Source of the DNA: CALMFG01 sp963674805
GTDB lineage: Bacteria > Bacillota > Clostridia > Christensenellales > CALMFG01
NCBI GenBank assembly: GCA_963674805.2
Contig: CAXXNY010000006.1
Coordinates: 124,001-188,000, forward strand
DNA: 64,000 nucleotides
Reading direction: 5' to 3'
The notes under the pieces are model-generated. The model made no database searches. It was not told where the DNA came from and was given only the letters and a program-made list of their open reading frames with translations. Of the stretch, positions 7,471-16,531 are shown in pieces; position 1 is the stretch's first letter; every line of letters begins with the position of its first letter. The translations under genes and the position numbers were made by a program.

Positions 7471-9859
7471 TGATGACCTTTCTTACCGTCTGGTCAGCGA
7501 AATACCGGGACAGTTCCGCATCTTCGTGTATGGTTTTTTCAATGGTTGCTTTGTCCGCATCCGAAGCAACGGTGAAACGCGCCCGGACCTTGCCATTGAC
7601 CTGAAGCACCATTTCGACCGTATCACGCACCAGTGCGGACGTATCGCAGACCGGGAAGCGTTGGTTAAAGACCGAGTACGGTTCGCCGATCATTTCCCAC
7701 AGTTCTTCGCTGGTATGCGGCGCAAACGGCGCGAGCAGCAGAATCAGGCTTTTTAAGACCCGGTAAGCCGTATCTTTATCAAAATCTGCGTCGCAGTATT
7801 TATACATTGCGTTTACCAGTTCCATCAGACGCGCAACAGCGGTGTTAAACTGGAAGTTTTCGATATCATGGGTGATTTTATCAATCGCATAATTTAAAAC
7901 GTAATCCAGGTCTTTTTCGTCATTATTAAGCGCTTTGCCGCTGCCTGTGTATCCGGTGATGCGCTCTGCCAGCCGCTCCACACGGTCTAAGAACTTATGC
8001 ACGGCCTTGATGCCGTCGTCGCTCCACGGGCCGCCGTCGATATATGAGAACCCGAATGCCAGATACATTCTGAATACATCGGATCCGAACTTTTCAATAT
8101 AGTCGTCCGGGCTGATGACATTGCCTCTGGACTTGGACATCCGCTCGCCGTCCGGGCCTAAAATTGTGCCCTGATGCACCAGACGCATAAACGGCTCGTC
8201 AAAGCTTAAATAGCCCATATCACGGAGCGCCTTGACGAAGAACCGGGCATAGAGCAGATGCATGCACGCGTGCTCCACACCGCCGACATAGACATCCACC
8301 GGCAGCATTTGATCGATTAGTTCCTTATTAAACGCTTCTTCGTCGTTTTTCGCGTCCACGTATCTTAAGAAATACCAGGATGAACACAGAAAAGTGTCCA
8401 TGGTATCCGCCTCTCGGCGTCCCATCTTGCCGCATTTCGGGCAGGGAACATTGATGAATCCGTCGTGCTTAGCTAACGGCGACGTGCCGTCCGGCGTAAA
8501 TTCCACATCATAGGGGAGTACAACCGGCAGGTCTTCTTCCGGTACGGGAACCGTGCCGCAGTCATCACAATGGATAATCGGAATCGGTGTGCCCCAGTAA
8601 CGCTGGCGGGATATCAGCCAGTCGCGCAGGCGGTAGTTGATTTTAAAATCACCTTCGCCGGTCTTTTTTAGTTTTTCAATCACAGCTTTTTTTCCGTCTT
8701 CGACGGGTAAGCCGGTACATTCTTCGCTGTTGACCAAAACGCCGTAACCGACATAGGGCAGGGTATCGTCTTCGCCTTCGTTTCCGGCAACGACACGTTC
8801 GATCGGCAGGCCGAATTTTTCCGCGAACTCAAAGTCGCGTTCATCGTGCGCCGGCACCGCCATGACTGCACCTGTGCCGTAAGTATATAAAACATAATCC
8901 GCAATCCAGATTGGGATTTTGCGTTGGTTAATCGGGTTAATTGCGTATGCGCCCGTAAAGACACCGGTTTTTTCCCGGGTGGTGGACAAGCGGTCAATCT
9001 CGGATGCCCGCGCCGCACTATCGATATATGCTTCAACTTCAGCACGCTGTTCGTCGGTCACGAAATCCATCACCATCGGATGCTCCGGAGCAAAGACCAC
9101 ATAGGTACAGCCGTAAAGCGTATCCGCACGGGTGGTGAAGACGTCAAAGCTGTCTCCGCCCACTATTTTAAAGGTCAGCTCGCCGCCGACCGATTTGCCG
9201 ATCCAGTTGCGCTGCATCATCTTGGTCTTATGCGGCCAGTCGATGGTATCCAGCCCTTCGAGCAGCTCTTCGGCGTATTCGGTAATTTTTAAGAACCACT
9301 GGGTCAGGTTTTTGCGCACCACTTCTGTATGGCAGCGCTCGCATGCGCCGTCAAATACCTGTTCATTTGCCAGCACAGTATTACAGTTGGGGCACCAGTT
9401 GACCGGCGCCTCCTTGCGGTATGCCAATCCTTTTTCAAACAGTTTTAAAAAGATCCACTGTGTCCATTTATAATATTCGGGCAGACAGGAAACCACCTCA
9501 TAATCCCAGTCAAACGTAGCGCCCATGGCTTTCAGCTGTTTTTCCATGGTTTCGATGTTTTTCAGAGTGGAGTCCTGAGGATGGATGCCGGTTTTGATAG
9601 CGTAGTTTTCCGCAGGCAGGCCGAAAGCATCAAATCCCATGGGATGGAATACGTTCTTGCCCAGCATGCGTGAGAATCTGGCGTAGGTATCGGACAACCC
9701 ATAATTATACCAGTGCCCGACGTGCAGATTTGCACCGGAAGGATAGGAGAACATCTCCATCACATAATATTTGTTGTCCATATCGCTTTTATCAAAGCTG
9801 TATAGGCGTGTATCCGCCCATTTTTCCTGCCATTTTTTCTCGATTTTTGTGTAATCCAT
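7433..9859 (-). CDS. leuS: Leucyl-tRNA synthetase
   Basis: Charges tRNA-Leu with leucine. It has the class I signature PSGANLHVGHW (HIGH box) near residue 40, a zinc-type CPNCNTVLANEQ segment, the editing domain containing TTREKTGVFTGAYA, and the KMSKS box as ERMSKSRGN. The C-terminal anticodon-binding and Leu-specific domains end in RKVIIVPGKIVNVVVG. At 808 residues it is full length. TAAAGGAAG precedes the ATG. I see no T-box leader upstream; the gene has a plain promoter. Confidence 0.98.
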   Translation of the reverse strand: MDYTKIEKKWQEKWADTRLYSFDKSDMDNKYYVMEMFSYPSGANLHVGHWYNYGLSDTYARFSRMLGKNVFHPMGFDAFGLPAENYAIKTGIHPQDSTLKNIETMEKQLKAMGATFDWDYEVVSCLPEYYKWTQWIFLKLFEKGLAYRKEAPVNWCPNCNTVLANEQVFDGACERCHTEVVRKNLTQWFLKITEYAEELLEGLDTIDWPHKTKMMQRNWIGKSVGGELTFKIVGGDSFDVFTTRADTLYGCTYVVFAPEHPMVMDFVTDEQRAEVEAYIDSAARASEIDRLSTTREKTGVFTGAYAINPINQRKIPIWIADYVLYTYGTGAVMAVPAHDERDFEFAEKFGLPIERVVAGNEGEDDTLPYVGYGVLVNSEECTGLPVEDGKKAVIEKLKKTGEGDFKINYRLRDWLISRQRYWGTPIPIIHCDDCGTVPVPEEDLPVVLPYDVEFTPDGTSPLAKHDGFINVPCPKCGKMGRREADTMDTFLCSSWYFLRYVDAKNDEEAFNKELIDQMLPVDVYVGGVEHACMHLLYARFFVKALRDMGYLSFDEPFMRLVHQGTILGPDGERMSKSRGNVISPDDYIEKFGSDVFRMYLAFGFSYIDGGPWSDDGIKAVHKFLDRVERLAERITGYTGSGKALNNDEKDLDYVLNYAIDKITHDIENFQFNTAVARLMELVNAMYKYCDADFDKDTAYRVLKSLILLLAPFAPHTSEELWEMIGEPYSVFNQRFPVCDTSALVRDTVEMVLQVNGKVRARFTVASDADKATIEKTIHEDAELSRYFADQTVRKVIIVPGKIVNVVVG

Positions 9860-9901
9860 ATCTTCCTTTATATCCTTAAATGGTTGTGTTTGCTAAACAA
9901 C

Positions 9902-9930
9902 AATATATATGAACGGGGATGAAAAGTCAA
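9902..9930 (-). promoter_or_regulatory. leuS promoter
   Basis: Minus strand: TTGACT (9925-9930), 17 bp, TATATT (9902-9907), about 45 bp ahead of the leuS ATG. Confidence 0.8.
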
Positions 9931-9958
9931 TTTGATATGACGATTACATCACGCTGAA

Positions 9959-9987
9959 TTGAAAAGCGGACGGATATCGCATATAAT
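9959..9987 (+). promoter_or_regulatory. Promoter of the PPK2 gene
   Basis: TTGAAA (9959-9964), 17 bp, TATAAT (9982-9987), about 35 bp ahead of the start. It is divergent from the leuS promoter. Confidence 0.8.
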
Positions 9988-10022
9988 CGGATTAGGAAAA
10001 TAAGGGCAAAGGGAACGTAAAC

Positions 10023-10877
10023 ATGGATATTTATCGTATCGATGGTTCAAAAACAATCCGCATCGCGGACATGGCGACGGCACCGCCGGAACAGCATGCG
10101 GATAAAGAAACCAACAAAACGCAAATCAAAGCGCACATTAAACGCATGAGCGCGCTTCAGGAAAAACTCTATGCGGAAAACGATTATACATTGCTGCTGA
10201 TCTTTCAGGCGATGGATGCCGCGGGGAAGGACGGTATGATCCGTCATGTGACCACCGGACTGAATCCGCAGGGTACTCAGGTCTTCAGCTTTAAGCAGCC
10301 CTCACGGGAAGAACTGGACCATGACTTTTTATGGCGGGCGCACAAAGCCGCCCCGGAGCGCGGCCGAGTGGGTATCTTTAACCGTTCGTATTATGAGGAT
10401 GTGCTGGTGGTGCGCGTCCATAATATGATTGATGCAAGACAGATTCCGAAGGCATTGATTAATGAACAAATCTGGGATGACCGTTTGGCCGATATTAAAA
10501 ACTATGAAGCCTATATGCGGCGGAACGGGCAGATCACATTGAAATTTTTCCTAAACGTCAGCAAGGAAGAACAGAAACGCCGGTTTCTGGCGCGCATCGA
10601 CAACCCGTCAAAGAACTGGAAATTCTCCGCGGCTGATTTAAGAGAGCGCGAATATTGGGATGACTACATGTTCTGTTATGAGCAGGCGATCAACAAAACA
10701 TCAACGCCGGATATTCCATGGTATGTGATTCCCGCCGACAACAAGTGGTATGCGCGTAACATGGTGTCGCGAATTATTGTGGAAACTATGGCGGGTTTGG
10801 GACTGCAATACCCTGTTCTCCCGGAGGAAGAACAAGCCAAGCTCTCCGCTTACAAAGAACACCTGTTAAATGAATAA
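10023..10877 (+). CDS. Polyphosphate kinase 2 family protein
   Basis: Moves phosphate between polyphosphate and nucleotides. The Walker A region QAMDAAGKDGMIRHV starts near residue 62; the Walker B-like FNRSYYEDVLVVRVH near 120 is typical of one-domain PPK2 enzymes. The lid region KNWKFSAADLREREYWDDYM is also typical. At 284 residues it is a single-domain enzyme. Whether it acts on NMP, NDP or both (class I/III) needs phylogeny. Its AAAGGGA ribosome site is clear. Confidence 0.9.
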   Translation: MDIYRIDGSKTIRIADMATAPPEQHADKETNKTQIKAHIKRMSALQEKLYAENDYTLLLIFQAMDAAGKDGMIRHVTTGLNPQGTQVFSFKQPSREELDHDFLWRAHKAAPERGRVGIFNRSYYEDVLVVRVHNMIDARQIPKALINEQIWDDRLADIKNYEAYMRRNGQITLKFFLNVSKEEQKRRFLARIDNPSKNWKFSAADLREREYWDDYMFCYEQAINKTSTPDIPWYVIPADNKWYARNMVSRIIVETMAGLGLQYPVLPEEEQAKLSAYKEHLLNE

Positions 10878-10966
10878 AACCGAACGAAAACCATTTAATT
10901 TATTGTATTAGTATGTTAAAATATAGTCTGTAAAGAATCGATTTATCGTGTTTAAGGGGTTAACCA

Positions 10967-11263
10967 ATGAACGATCAGAAAACATTTGACGATGATTTAA
11001 AACGGCTGAAACAAGCGGTTCTGTCTTTGGAAGACGAAACGGAATGCGGCGCGTTTTTTGAGGACATCTTAACGATACAGGAGATGCACGCCATCGCGCA
11101 GCGGCTGAAAGTAGCCAAGCTGCTAAGCGAAGGCATGACCTGCCAGCACATTGCGGAGCAGACCGGTGCATCAACCGCAACCATCAGCCGCGTGAACCGG
11201 TGCTTGAATTACGGACCGGGCGGATACAACACAGTATTAGACCGCATAACGGAAGAGGAATAG
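10967..11263 (+). CDS. yerC: TrpR-like regulator, YerC/YecD family
   Basis: Small DNA-binding protein with the TrpR fold. LTIQEMHAIAQRLKVAKLL is the conserved first part, followed by a helix-turn-helix, CQHIAEQTGASTATISRVNR. At 98 residues it has the family length. AAGGGG sits ahead of the ATG. pcrA begins 5 bases after its stop; the yerC-pcrA neighbourhood is also found in Bacillus, where pcrB lies between them, and pcrB is absent here. Its target is not known; the context suggests co-expression with the helicase. Confidence 0.9.
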   Translation: MNDQKTFDDDLKRLKQAVLSLEDETECGAFFEDILTIQEMHAIAQRLKVAKLLSEGMTCQHIAEQTGASTATISRVNRCLNYGPGGYNTVLDRITEEE

Positions 11264-11268
11264 TATTT

Positions 11269-13482
11269 TTGAAAAACCATGAGTTAAACGAAGCACAGCT
11301 AGCGGCAGTCTCGCATACCGACGGGGCTGTTTTAGTCTTGGCGGGAGCGGGCAGCGGGAAAACAAGAGTGCTGACCTATCGGGTGGCGAATCTGATTGAT
11401 GCGGGTGTCAGCCCTTTTCATATCCTGGCGCTGACCTTTACCAACAAAGCCGCGAATGAGATGAAAGAGCGAATTTTTGACCTTGCCGGCAAGGCGGCGA
11501 ATGATATCTGGATCGGCACATTCCATTCGGTATGTTTGAAGATTTTATTATTCAATGTGGACAAGACCGGGTATAAGCCGGGTTTTGCCATTTATGACGC
11601 AGACGATTCGCTGGCTTTGATTAAGCGCATCCTTAAAGAATCGTCATTTGAGGGTGATGAAATAAAACCTGCGGCTATCAAATACGGCATCAGCGCCGCA
11701 AAGAACGACGGGCATACGGTGGATACCTACCTCACCCAGTTCTCTGACTTTGATCCGGACGCGTATCTGCATGAAGCGACGGCGTATGTGTTTGACCGGT
11801 ATGAAAAGGAGCTTAAGGCCAACAATGCGCTGGACTTTGACGATTTATTATTGAAGACCATTGAATTGTTCCAGCAGCACCGCGATGTGCTGCACCGCTA
11901 CCAGACCCAGTTTCGTTATATTCTGGTGGATGAGTATCAGGATACGAACGAGGTACAGTACCGCCTGGTGAAGATGCTGGCGCAGCATTATAAGAACCTG
12001 TTTGTTGTGGGCGACGACGACCAGTCCATTTACGGCTGGCGCGGTGCGAATATCGAGAACATCTATAACTTTGAGAGCGACTTCAAAGGCGCGGCGGTGT
12101 ATAAGCTGGAACAGAATTACCGCTCGCATCAGGCCATACTGGATTTATCCAATGCTGTTATCAAGCACAATACCGGACGAAAAACCAAGGTCTTGTTCTC
12201 TGATAAAAAACAGGGCGAGCAACCCAAGCTGACTGTCTTTGGCGATGAGTATGAGGAGTCACGCGGTATCGCTACGATTTGTATCAACTTAAAGGAGCAG
12301 GGTGAACGCTTAAACGATATTGCGGTTGTTTACCGGACCAACGGGCAGTCGCGCTTAATTGAGCAGGCGCTGGTGGAAGCGAATATCCCGGCGAAGAACC
12401 TGAGCGGGCGTAGCTTTTATGAACGTCGCGAAATTAAGGATATTCTGGCCTATCTATATGTTTTGATTAACACGGACGCGGATTTTTATTTGTCACGGAT
12501 TATTAATACACCGAAGCGTAAAATCGGCGCGGCCAGCATCAGTAAATTGCGTGCGCTTGCGGACGAAAAAGGGATTACCCTTTTTGAAGCGCTTGCATTA
12601 GCCGGAGACGTACTGCCGGCGGCGGCAGCCGGGAATGTCACTACGTTCTACGAAATGATGGCGGACTTTGCACTTAAAAAGGATTCATTACCGTTGGGAG
12701 AACTGGTGGAACAGCTGTTTAATAAGAGCGGCTTAAAAGACATGTATATGGACGCACCGACCATGGCGGAAGCGCAGGGGCGGATTGAGAATGTCGAAGA
12801 ATTGATTAAAAATGCGGCCGAACGTGAAATGAAAGGCGAAACACTTGAGGACTTTTTATATAACATATCGCTGATCACCAATATGGAACGGCAGGTATCC
12901 GATGATGCGGTGTCGCTGATGACCATGCACTCCGCAAAGGGGCTGGAATACCGGAATGTGATTATTGCGGGTGTGGTGGCCGGTATATTGCCGCACGCGT
13001 TTTCATCGGGCACCAAAGCAGGGATCGAAGAAGAACGCCGATTGTTTTATGTGGGGATTACGCGTGCCAAGGAGCGGCTTTATATGACCAGCTTCGCCAC
13101 GCGCGCGGTGCGCCAGAACGGGTTTTTGCAATCCACGCTGGCGAGCACCTCGACCTTCTTGTCTGAGATTGACGAAAACCTGTATGAACGCAGGGAGACA
13201 CAAAACGCCGCTAGGACGTTCCGCAGCGTCGGCACAAAAGATGAGCCGCAAAGCCCTTTCAGCGGATTCGCCAAGCCGTCGTTTACAAACGGCCGCACGG
13301 TGAACGCGGACAAAACGCCGGAGGACTTTCAAGCCGGAGATAAGGTCACCCATCCAAAGTTCGGCGACGGCGTGGTGCGTGCAATATCCGGAGCCGGGGA
13401 TGCACTGGTACTGACGGTGGCGTTTGAAGAAGCGGGAGAAAAGAAAATATTCGCGGCGATTGCGCCGATCACAAAGATATAG
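11269..13482 (+). CDS. pcrA: ATP-dependent DNA helicase PcrA/UvrD
   Basis: Superfamily 1A 3'-5' helicase for repair and replication-transcription conflicts. Motifs in order: Q-motif LNEAQLAAV, Walker A AGAGSGKTR, motif Ia LTFTNKAANEM, DEYQDTN (motif II), GDDDQSIYGWRGA (III), EQNYRS, TMHSAKGLEY (V), and VGITRAKERLY (VI). The C-terminus carries the PcrA Tudor-like segment GDKVTHPKFGDGVV, which binds RNA polymerase in relatives. The preferred start is TTG at 11269, behind GAGGA; longer starts would run into yerC. This gives 737 residues. Confidence 0.97.
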   Translation: MKNHELNEAQLAAVSHTDGAVLVLAGAGSGKTRVLTYRVANLIDAGVSPFHILALTFTNKAANEMKERIFDLAGKAANDIWIGTFHSVCLKILLFNVDKTGYKPGFAIYDADDSLALIKRILKESSFEGDEIKPAAIKYGISAAKNDGHTVDTYLTQFSDFDPDAYLHEATAYVFDRYEKELKANNALDFDDLLLKTIELFQQHRDVLHRYQTQFRYILVDEYQDTNEVQYRLVKMLAQHYKNLFVVGDDDQSIYGWRGANIENIYNFESDFKGAAVYKLEQNYRSHQAILDLSNAVIKHNTGRKTKVLFSDKKQGEQPKLTVFGDEYEESRGIATICINLKEQGERLNDIAVVYRTNGQSRLIEQALVEANIPAKNLSGRSFYERREIKDILAYLYVLINTDADFYLSRIINTPKRKIGAASISKLRALADEKGITLFEALALAGDVLPAAAAGNVTTFYEMMADFALKKDSLPLGELVEQLFNKSGLKDMYMDAPTMAEAQGRIENVEELIKNAAEREMKGETLEDFLYNISLITNMERQVSDDAVSLMTMHSAKGLEYRNVIIAGVVAGILPHAFSSGTKAGIEEERRLFYVGITRAKERLYMTSFATRAVRQNGFLQSTLASTSTFLSEIDENLYERRETQNAARTFRSVGTKDEPQSPFSGFAKPSFTNGRTVNADKTPEDFQAGDKVTHPKFGDGVVRAISGAGDALVLTVAFEEAGEKKIFAAIAPITKI

Positions 13483-13580
13483 ACAGCGCACGGCATCGTG
13501 CGCTTTTTAAATACCGCAAGAATCGCAAAGCCTGAGGTGCTCAAACAAAGTTACAATAGGAACAAAAAGGATAGGACAAT

Positions 13581-14510
13581 ATGGACCATAATCAAAAAAA
13601 CGAGGTTCGTCAGGAATACATTAGCCGGATTAATATTGTCCTGGATTATATCGAAACACATCTGACTGAGGTGATTTCGCTGGATGACCTTGCACAGGTA
13701 TCCGGATTTTCCAAGTATCATTTTCATCGGATATTCTCTTCGTTGATGAAAGAAACGCTGTATCATTATATCATGCGATTAAGGCTGGAAAAGGCGATGG
13801 GGTTTTTACGCCATATGCCCGCAAAACCCATCACTGAGATTGCACTGGACTTTGGATTTTCGGATTCCGCGATGTTTGCCCGGTTGTTTAAACAGCGTTA
13901 CGGCATGAGCGCGTCGGTCTTTAGAAAGCGGTTCAGCAAGAATTGCAAAGAAACGCAGGCGTTTCCCGTATATGATGAGGAAAACGTTTGGAGGGAAACA
14001 CAAATGGATATGAAGTACAGCGTAGAAGTAAAGCAGGTGCCGGAGATGACCGTGGTTTACCTGCGGCATGTGGGCACATATGCGTCGCTCGGTAAGGTGT
14101 TTCAGAAAATGATCCGGCAGTTAATCGGATGGGCAATGAACAAAGGGGTCGCTGAGATCGGCAAAAACATGCTGCTTGCCGTTTACCATGACAATCCCGA
14201 AATCACCGAGGATGAAAAACGGCGGGTGAGCATCGGCCTGACCGTTCCGGAAGGCACCAAACCCGAAGGGGAGTTTGGGGTGATGCGCTTATCTGAAGGT
14301 TTATATGCTGTCGGCCACTTCGAGATAGACGATGAAAAAGCATCGGCACAGCATCAGGCGTCATGGCAGTATATGTTCGGATCATGGCTGCCGGGAAGCG
14401 GGTATCAGCCGGACGACAAAGTTGTATTTGAGGCGTATGTCAATGATCCGTCAACACATCCTGAACGAAAACACTTAATCGACATCTATATGCCTGTTAA
14501 ACCGCTATAA
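13581..14510 (+). CDS. AraC-family regulator with GyrI-like effector domain
   Basis: Transcription regulator of the Rob/TipA-like arrangement. Two AraC helix-turn-helix motifs fill residues ~10-115 (LDDLAQVSGFSKYHFHRIF and ITEIALDFGFSDSAMFARLF). A GyrI-like small-molecule domain from ~140 onward contains VEVKQVPEMTVVYLRHVG. Such proteins usually sense drugs or lipophilic compounds. No obvious target gene is divergent here. A paralogous regulator sits at 31569-32477 next to a MATE exporter. GGATAGGA lies ahead of the ATG. Confidence 0.92.
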   Translation: MDHNQKNEVRQEYISRINIVLDYIETHLTEVISLDDLAQVSGFSKYHFHRIFSSLMKETLYHYIMRLRLEKAMGFLRHMPAKPITEIALDFGFSDSAMFARLFKQRYGMSASVFRKRFSKNCKETQAFPVYDEENVWRETQMDMKYSVEVKQVPEMTVVYLRHVGTYASLGKVFQKMIRQLIGWAMNKGVAEIGKNMLLAVYHDNPEITEDEKRRVSIGLTVPEGTKPEGEFGVMRLSEGLYAVGHFEIDDEKASAQHQASWQYMFGSWLPGSGYQPDDKVVFEAYVNDPSTHPERKHLIDIYMPVKPL

Positions 14511-14513
14511 AAA

Positions 14514-14540
14514 AACACCGGATTTCCGGTGTTATTTTTT
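14514..14540. terminator. Bidirectional terminator
   Basis: AACACCGG/CCGGTGTT (14514-14521, 14526-14533) with a T-run on the plus strand and A5 on the other side, shared by the converging AraC-type and kinase genes. Confidence 0.85.
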
Positions 14541-15362
14541 TAAATATATTTTGGTTGACCGCGCCTTGCCCGATATGATGTCGGTGAGTTTATACTTCGC
14601 ATTCGCGATATAGACGGTTGTGCCGTAACGCGCGGATTCAAGCGCATAAGCCAGCTTAGCGCCGGCGCCCGAAGAACCGTCCCGTGATTTACCGTTGCAG
14701 AATTTCTGCGTTTCCTGAATCTCCTGCTTCAGCTCACGGTAATCGTCAGCGGTAATTTCCGTAATCAAAGAGCTTTCATCGTCCGGATCTTTCAATATAC
14801 CGTCTACAGACGTCAGAATAATCAGGTATTCCGCACCCAAAAGGTGCGCAATCTCGGCCGCGGTTTCGTCGTTGTCGATGCACTCGACCACACGGTTGCC
14901 GTCGTTGATGAGGTTAATCAACTCCATCTTGCGGCTTTCCTCGCTGGATACCGGGTCGTTATAGTTAATAATCGGGATTGCGTTCTGCCCCGGGGCGCGC
15001 TGAAGCATGCTGACAATATGGCTGCGCTTATCCGGATCATTAAAATGGCTGTGTTCCACTAATACCTGGCGGATTGAATAAGCCGGATTAATGAACGTGC
15101 GGTAATTGGTGATCAGGATAGACTGCCCCTGAGAGGCATAATCCGTCTTAATGTCCTCAATATCGCCGACGAGCTCTTTAAAGTTATTGCGTTTCAGATA
15201 GTCCAGACGCCCGATTTCGGTTGCGCCTGAGCTGACCAGAAGCATGCCGGGCTTAAGCTGTGTGCCCAGCTGGGAGATGATGTTATAGTCAAGATCGTTT
15301 TCTGACTTTCTAATCAGCGCCATTGAACCAATCTTAACAACCATGTTGATTTTTGATTCCAC
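14532..15362 (-). CDS. Glutamate 5-kinase-like amino acid kinase
   Basis: Amino-acid-kinase fold. Visible motifs: VVKIGSMAL at the N-terminus, LLVSSGATEIGR, CIDNDETAAEIAHLLGA with LTSVDGILKDP, and the glycine-rich GSSGAGAKLAYALESARYG. This matches the order of motifs in ProB, which makes glutamyl-phosphate for proline, and the protein ends at 276 residues without a PUA domain. No proA or proC is adjacent, and the glycine-rich loop differs from the usual GTGGMxTK, so a different substrate is possible. The start is GTG behind AGAGG. Confidence 0.75.
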   Translation of the reverse strand: MESKINMVVKIGSMALIRKSENDLDYNIISQLGTQLKPGMLLVSSGATEIGRLDYLKRNNFKELVGDIEDIKTDYASQGQSILITNYRTFINPAYSIRQVLVEHSHFNDPDKRSHIVSMLQRAPGQNAIPIINYNDPVSSEESRKMELINLINDGNRVVECIDNDETAAEIAHLLGAEYLIILTSVDGILKDPDDESSLITEITADDYRELKQEIQETQKFCNGKSRDGSSGAGAKLAYALESARYGTTVYIANAKYKLTDIISGKARSTKIYLKK

Positions 15363-15396
15363 TGTTCATAAACCTCTTTATTTCTTCGCTAAAAGC

Positions 15397-15424
15397 ATTA
15401 TAACAGAATTTATTTAAAATACAA
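15397..15424 (-). promoter_or_regulatory. Promoter of the kinase gene
   Basis: Minus strand: TTGTAT (15419-15424), 16 bp, TATAAT (15397-15402). Confidence 0.65.
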
Positions 15425-15426
15425 GA

Positions 15427-15450
15427 AAAGCGGCTGATAACAGCCGCTTT
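15427..15450 (-). terminator. Terminator after the ECF S component gene
   Basis: Ten-bp stem CAGCCGCTTT/AAAGCGGCTG with a 4-base loop. On the minus strand it is followed by a weak TTCTTG run. Confidence 0.7.
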
Positions 15451-15454
15451 ATGA

Positions 15455-16009
15455 TTACTCACGCCATCCGGGCATTGAGCGCACCAGTATGCGGTACAAT
15501 AACGGAATCAGCACAATTTGAATGGCAATTCCGGGAATACCGGTCACAATCGCTCCCCATACATACGTTACCGGTGCGGGTCCCTTAACCCCGAATACCG
15601 TGACAAGCAGAAACATGACAAGGCCAGCCACGACGCGGCCGATGATCATCGCCGGAACCAGTGCGATTAACGGCGATAAGAGATTGTTTCTGTATTTGTA
15701 GACGATTTTTCTTAACAGTGAGACCACCAATGCATAAGTCAACAACTCGAACGCCATGATGACTGCAATCGGAATCGGCGCCATGGGCGGCATCCCCGTA
15801 ATAAACGATGAGAGCAGCGGCGTCAGCGCACCAACAGCGCAAGCATAGGCCGGGGGCAGGAAAAACGCCGCAATCAGCACCGGCAGATGCATAGGCAGAA
15901 ATACCGATCCGCCGTTTGGAATGGCATGGAACACAATTGGCAGGACAATGCCCAACGCGATAAAAATGCCGGACAGAATCAGGTTGTAGACTGGTTTTTG
16001 TTTTTTCAT
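15455..16009 (-). CDS. ECF transporter S component, substrate unknown
   Basis: Membrane substrate-capture subunit of an energy-coupling-factor vitamin importer. The 184 residues form about six membrane segments, with the typical FLPMHLPVLIAAFFLPP and a Gly/Pro-rich SSFITGMPPMAPIPIA loop. It would work with EcfA/EcfT subunits encoded elsewhere. AGAGGAG precedes the ATG. A compact, highly paired leader element lies at 16038-16085, so ligand-dependent control is plausible. The genes beside it (DUF3842, DUF1893) do not reveal the substrate. Confidence 0.88.
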   Translation of the reverse strand: MKKQKPVYNLILSGIFIALGIVLPIVFHAIPNGGSVFLPMHLPVLIAAFFLPPAYACAVGALTPLLSSFITGMPPMAPIPIAVIMAFELLTYALVVSLLRKIVYKYRNNLLSPLIALVPAMIIGRVVAGLVMFLLVTVFGVKGPAPVTYVWGAIVTGIPGIAIQIVLIPLLYRILVRSMPGWRE

Positions 16010-16037
16010 AATAAATTCTCCTCTTTAAAAATAGTAA

Positions 16038-16085
16038 AGCCACGTAAGGCTTTGGATATTCACATCCAGATCAACCTTCGTGGCT
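16038..16085 (-). promoter_or_regulatory. Structured leader of the ECF S component gene (riboswitch candidate)
   Basis: Minus-strand RNA with nested helices: outer AGCCACG/CGTGGCT (7 bp), inner AAGG/CCTT, an internal loop TTGATCT opposite AAAG, and a terminal GGAT/ATCC hairpin with loop GTGAAT. It ends about 14 bases before the AGAGGAG ribosome site and has no good T-run, so translational control is more likely than termination. I cannot match it to a riboswitch class. Confidence 0.45.
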
Positions 16086-16122
16086 AATTTTTCGGATAAA
16101 ATTAATTTTCGTGCTGCGATTG

Positions 16123-16530
16123 TTAAGATAAAGCGGCGATCATGGCATCAAGTCTGCTCAACATGTCCTTAATGGTCATATTTTCTACCCCCACAACGTT
16201 TAAAGAACACCGTTGGAGCGGCAGAAGAATTTTTTCCGCCCTGCTTCCGGAAATTGCGGAAGAAATGGTGGCGGAGACCTCACCCATCATCGAATCCTTC
16301 GCCAGAATTGAGATGGGGCCGATGATGAAATCAACGGTTTTGACCATCACTGAGATTGCATTTTCGCCGGTGGCGCCGTCGTGTGCGCCGCCTTTCAGCA
16401 TATTAGCGGTTGCGGCCGCGTTTGTACCGAGCGCGATAATCTCGTAAGCATCTGATTTTGACAGGGTTTCGCATATCGTCCGCCCTAAGCCGCCGCCCTT
16501 GCCGTCAACGACGGCAATCCGCTTCTTCAT
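16123..16530 (-). CDS. DUF3842 family protein
   Basis: Small protein of unknown function. The start IAVVDGKGGGLGRTICETL resembles a nucleotide-binding Rossmann loop; GGAHDGATGENAI and DFIIGPISILAKDSMMGEV follow. At 135 residues it has the family length. AAAGGAG precedes the ATG. It begins one base past the stop of the DUF1893 gene, so the two are co-transcribed and possibly functionally linked. Confidence 0.85.
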   Translation of the reverse strand: MKKRIAVVDGKGGGLGRTICETLSKSDAYEIIALGTNAAATANMLKGGAHDGATGENAISVMVKTVDFIIGPISILAKDSMMGEVSATISSAISGSRAEKILLPLQRCSLNVVGVENMTIKDMLSRLDAMIAALS

Positions 16531-16531
16531 G

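Noticed and set aside
9860..10022. T-box leader for leuS
   Set aside because: The gap holds two divergent promoters and no T-box core or specifier structure.
16038..16085. A known THF, TPP, FMN or preQ1 riboswitch
   Set aside because: None of the conserved loops of those classes that I can recall match; the element is kept as a structured leader of unknown class.
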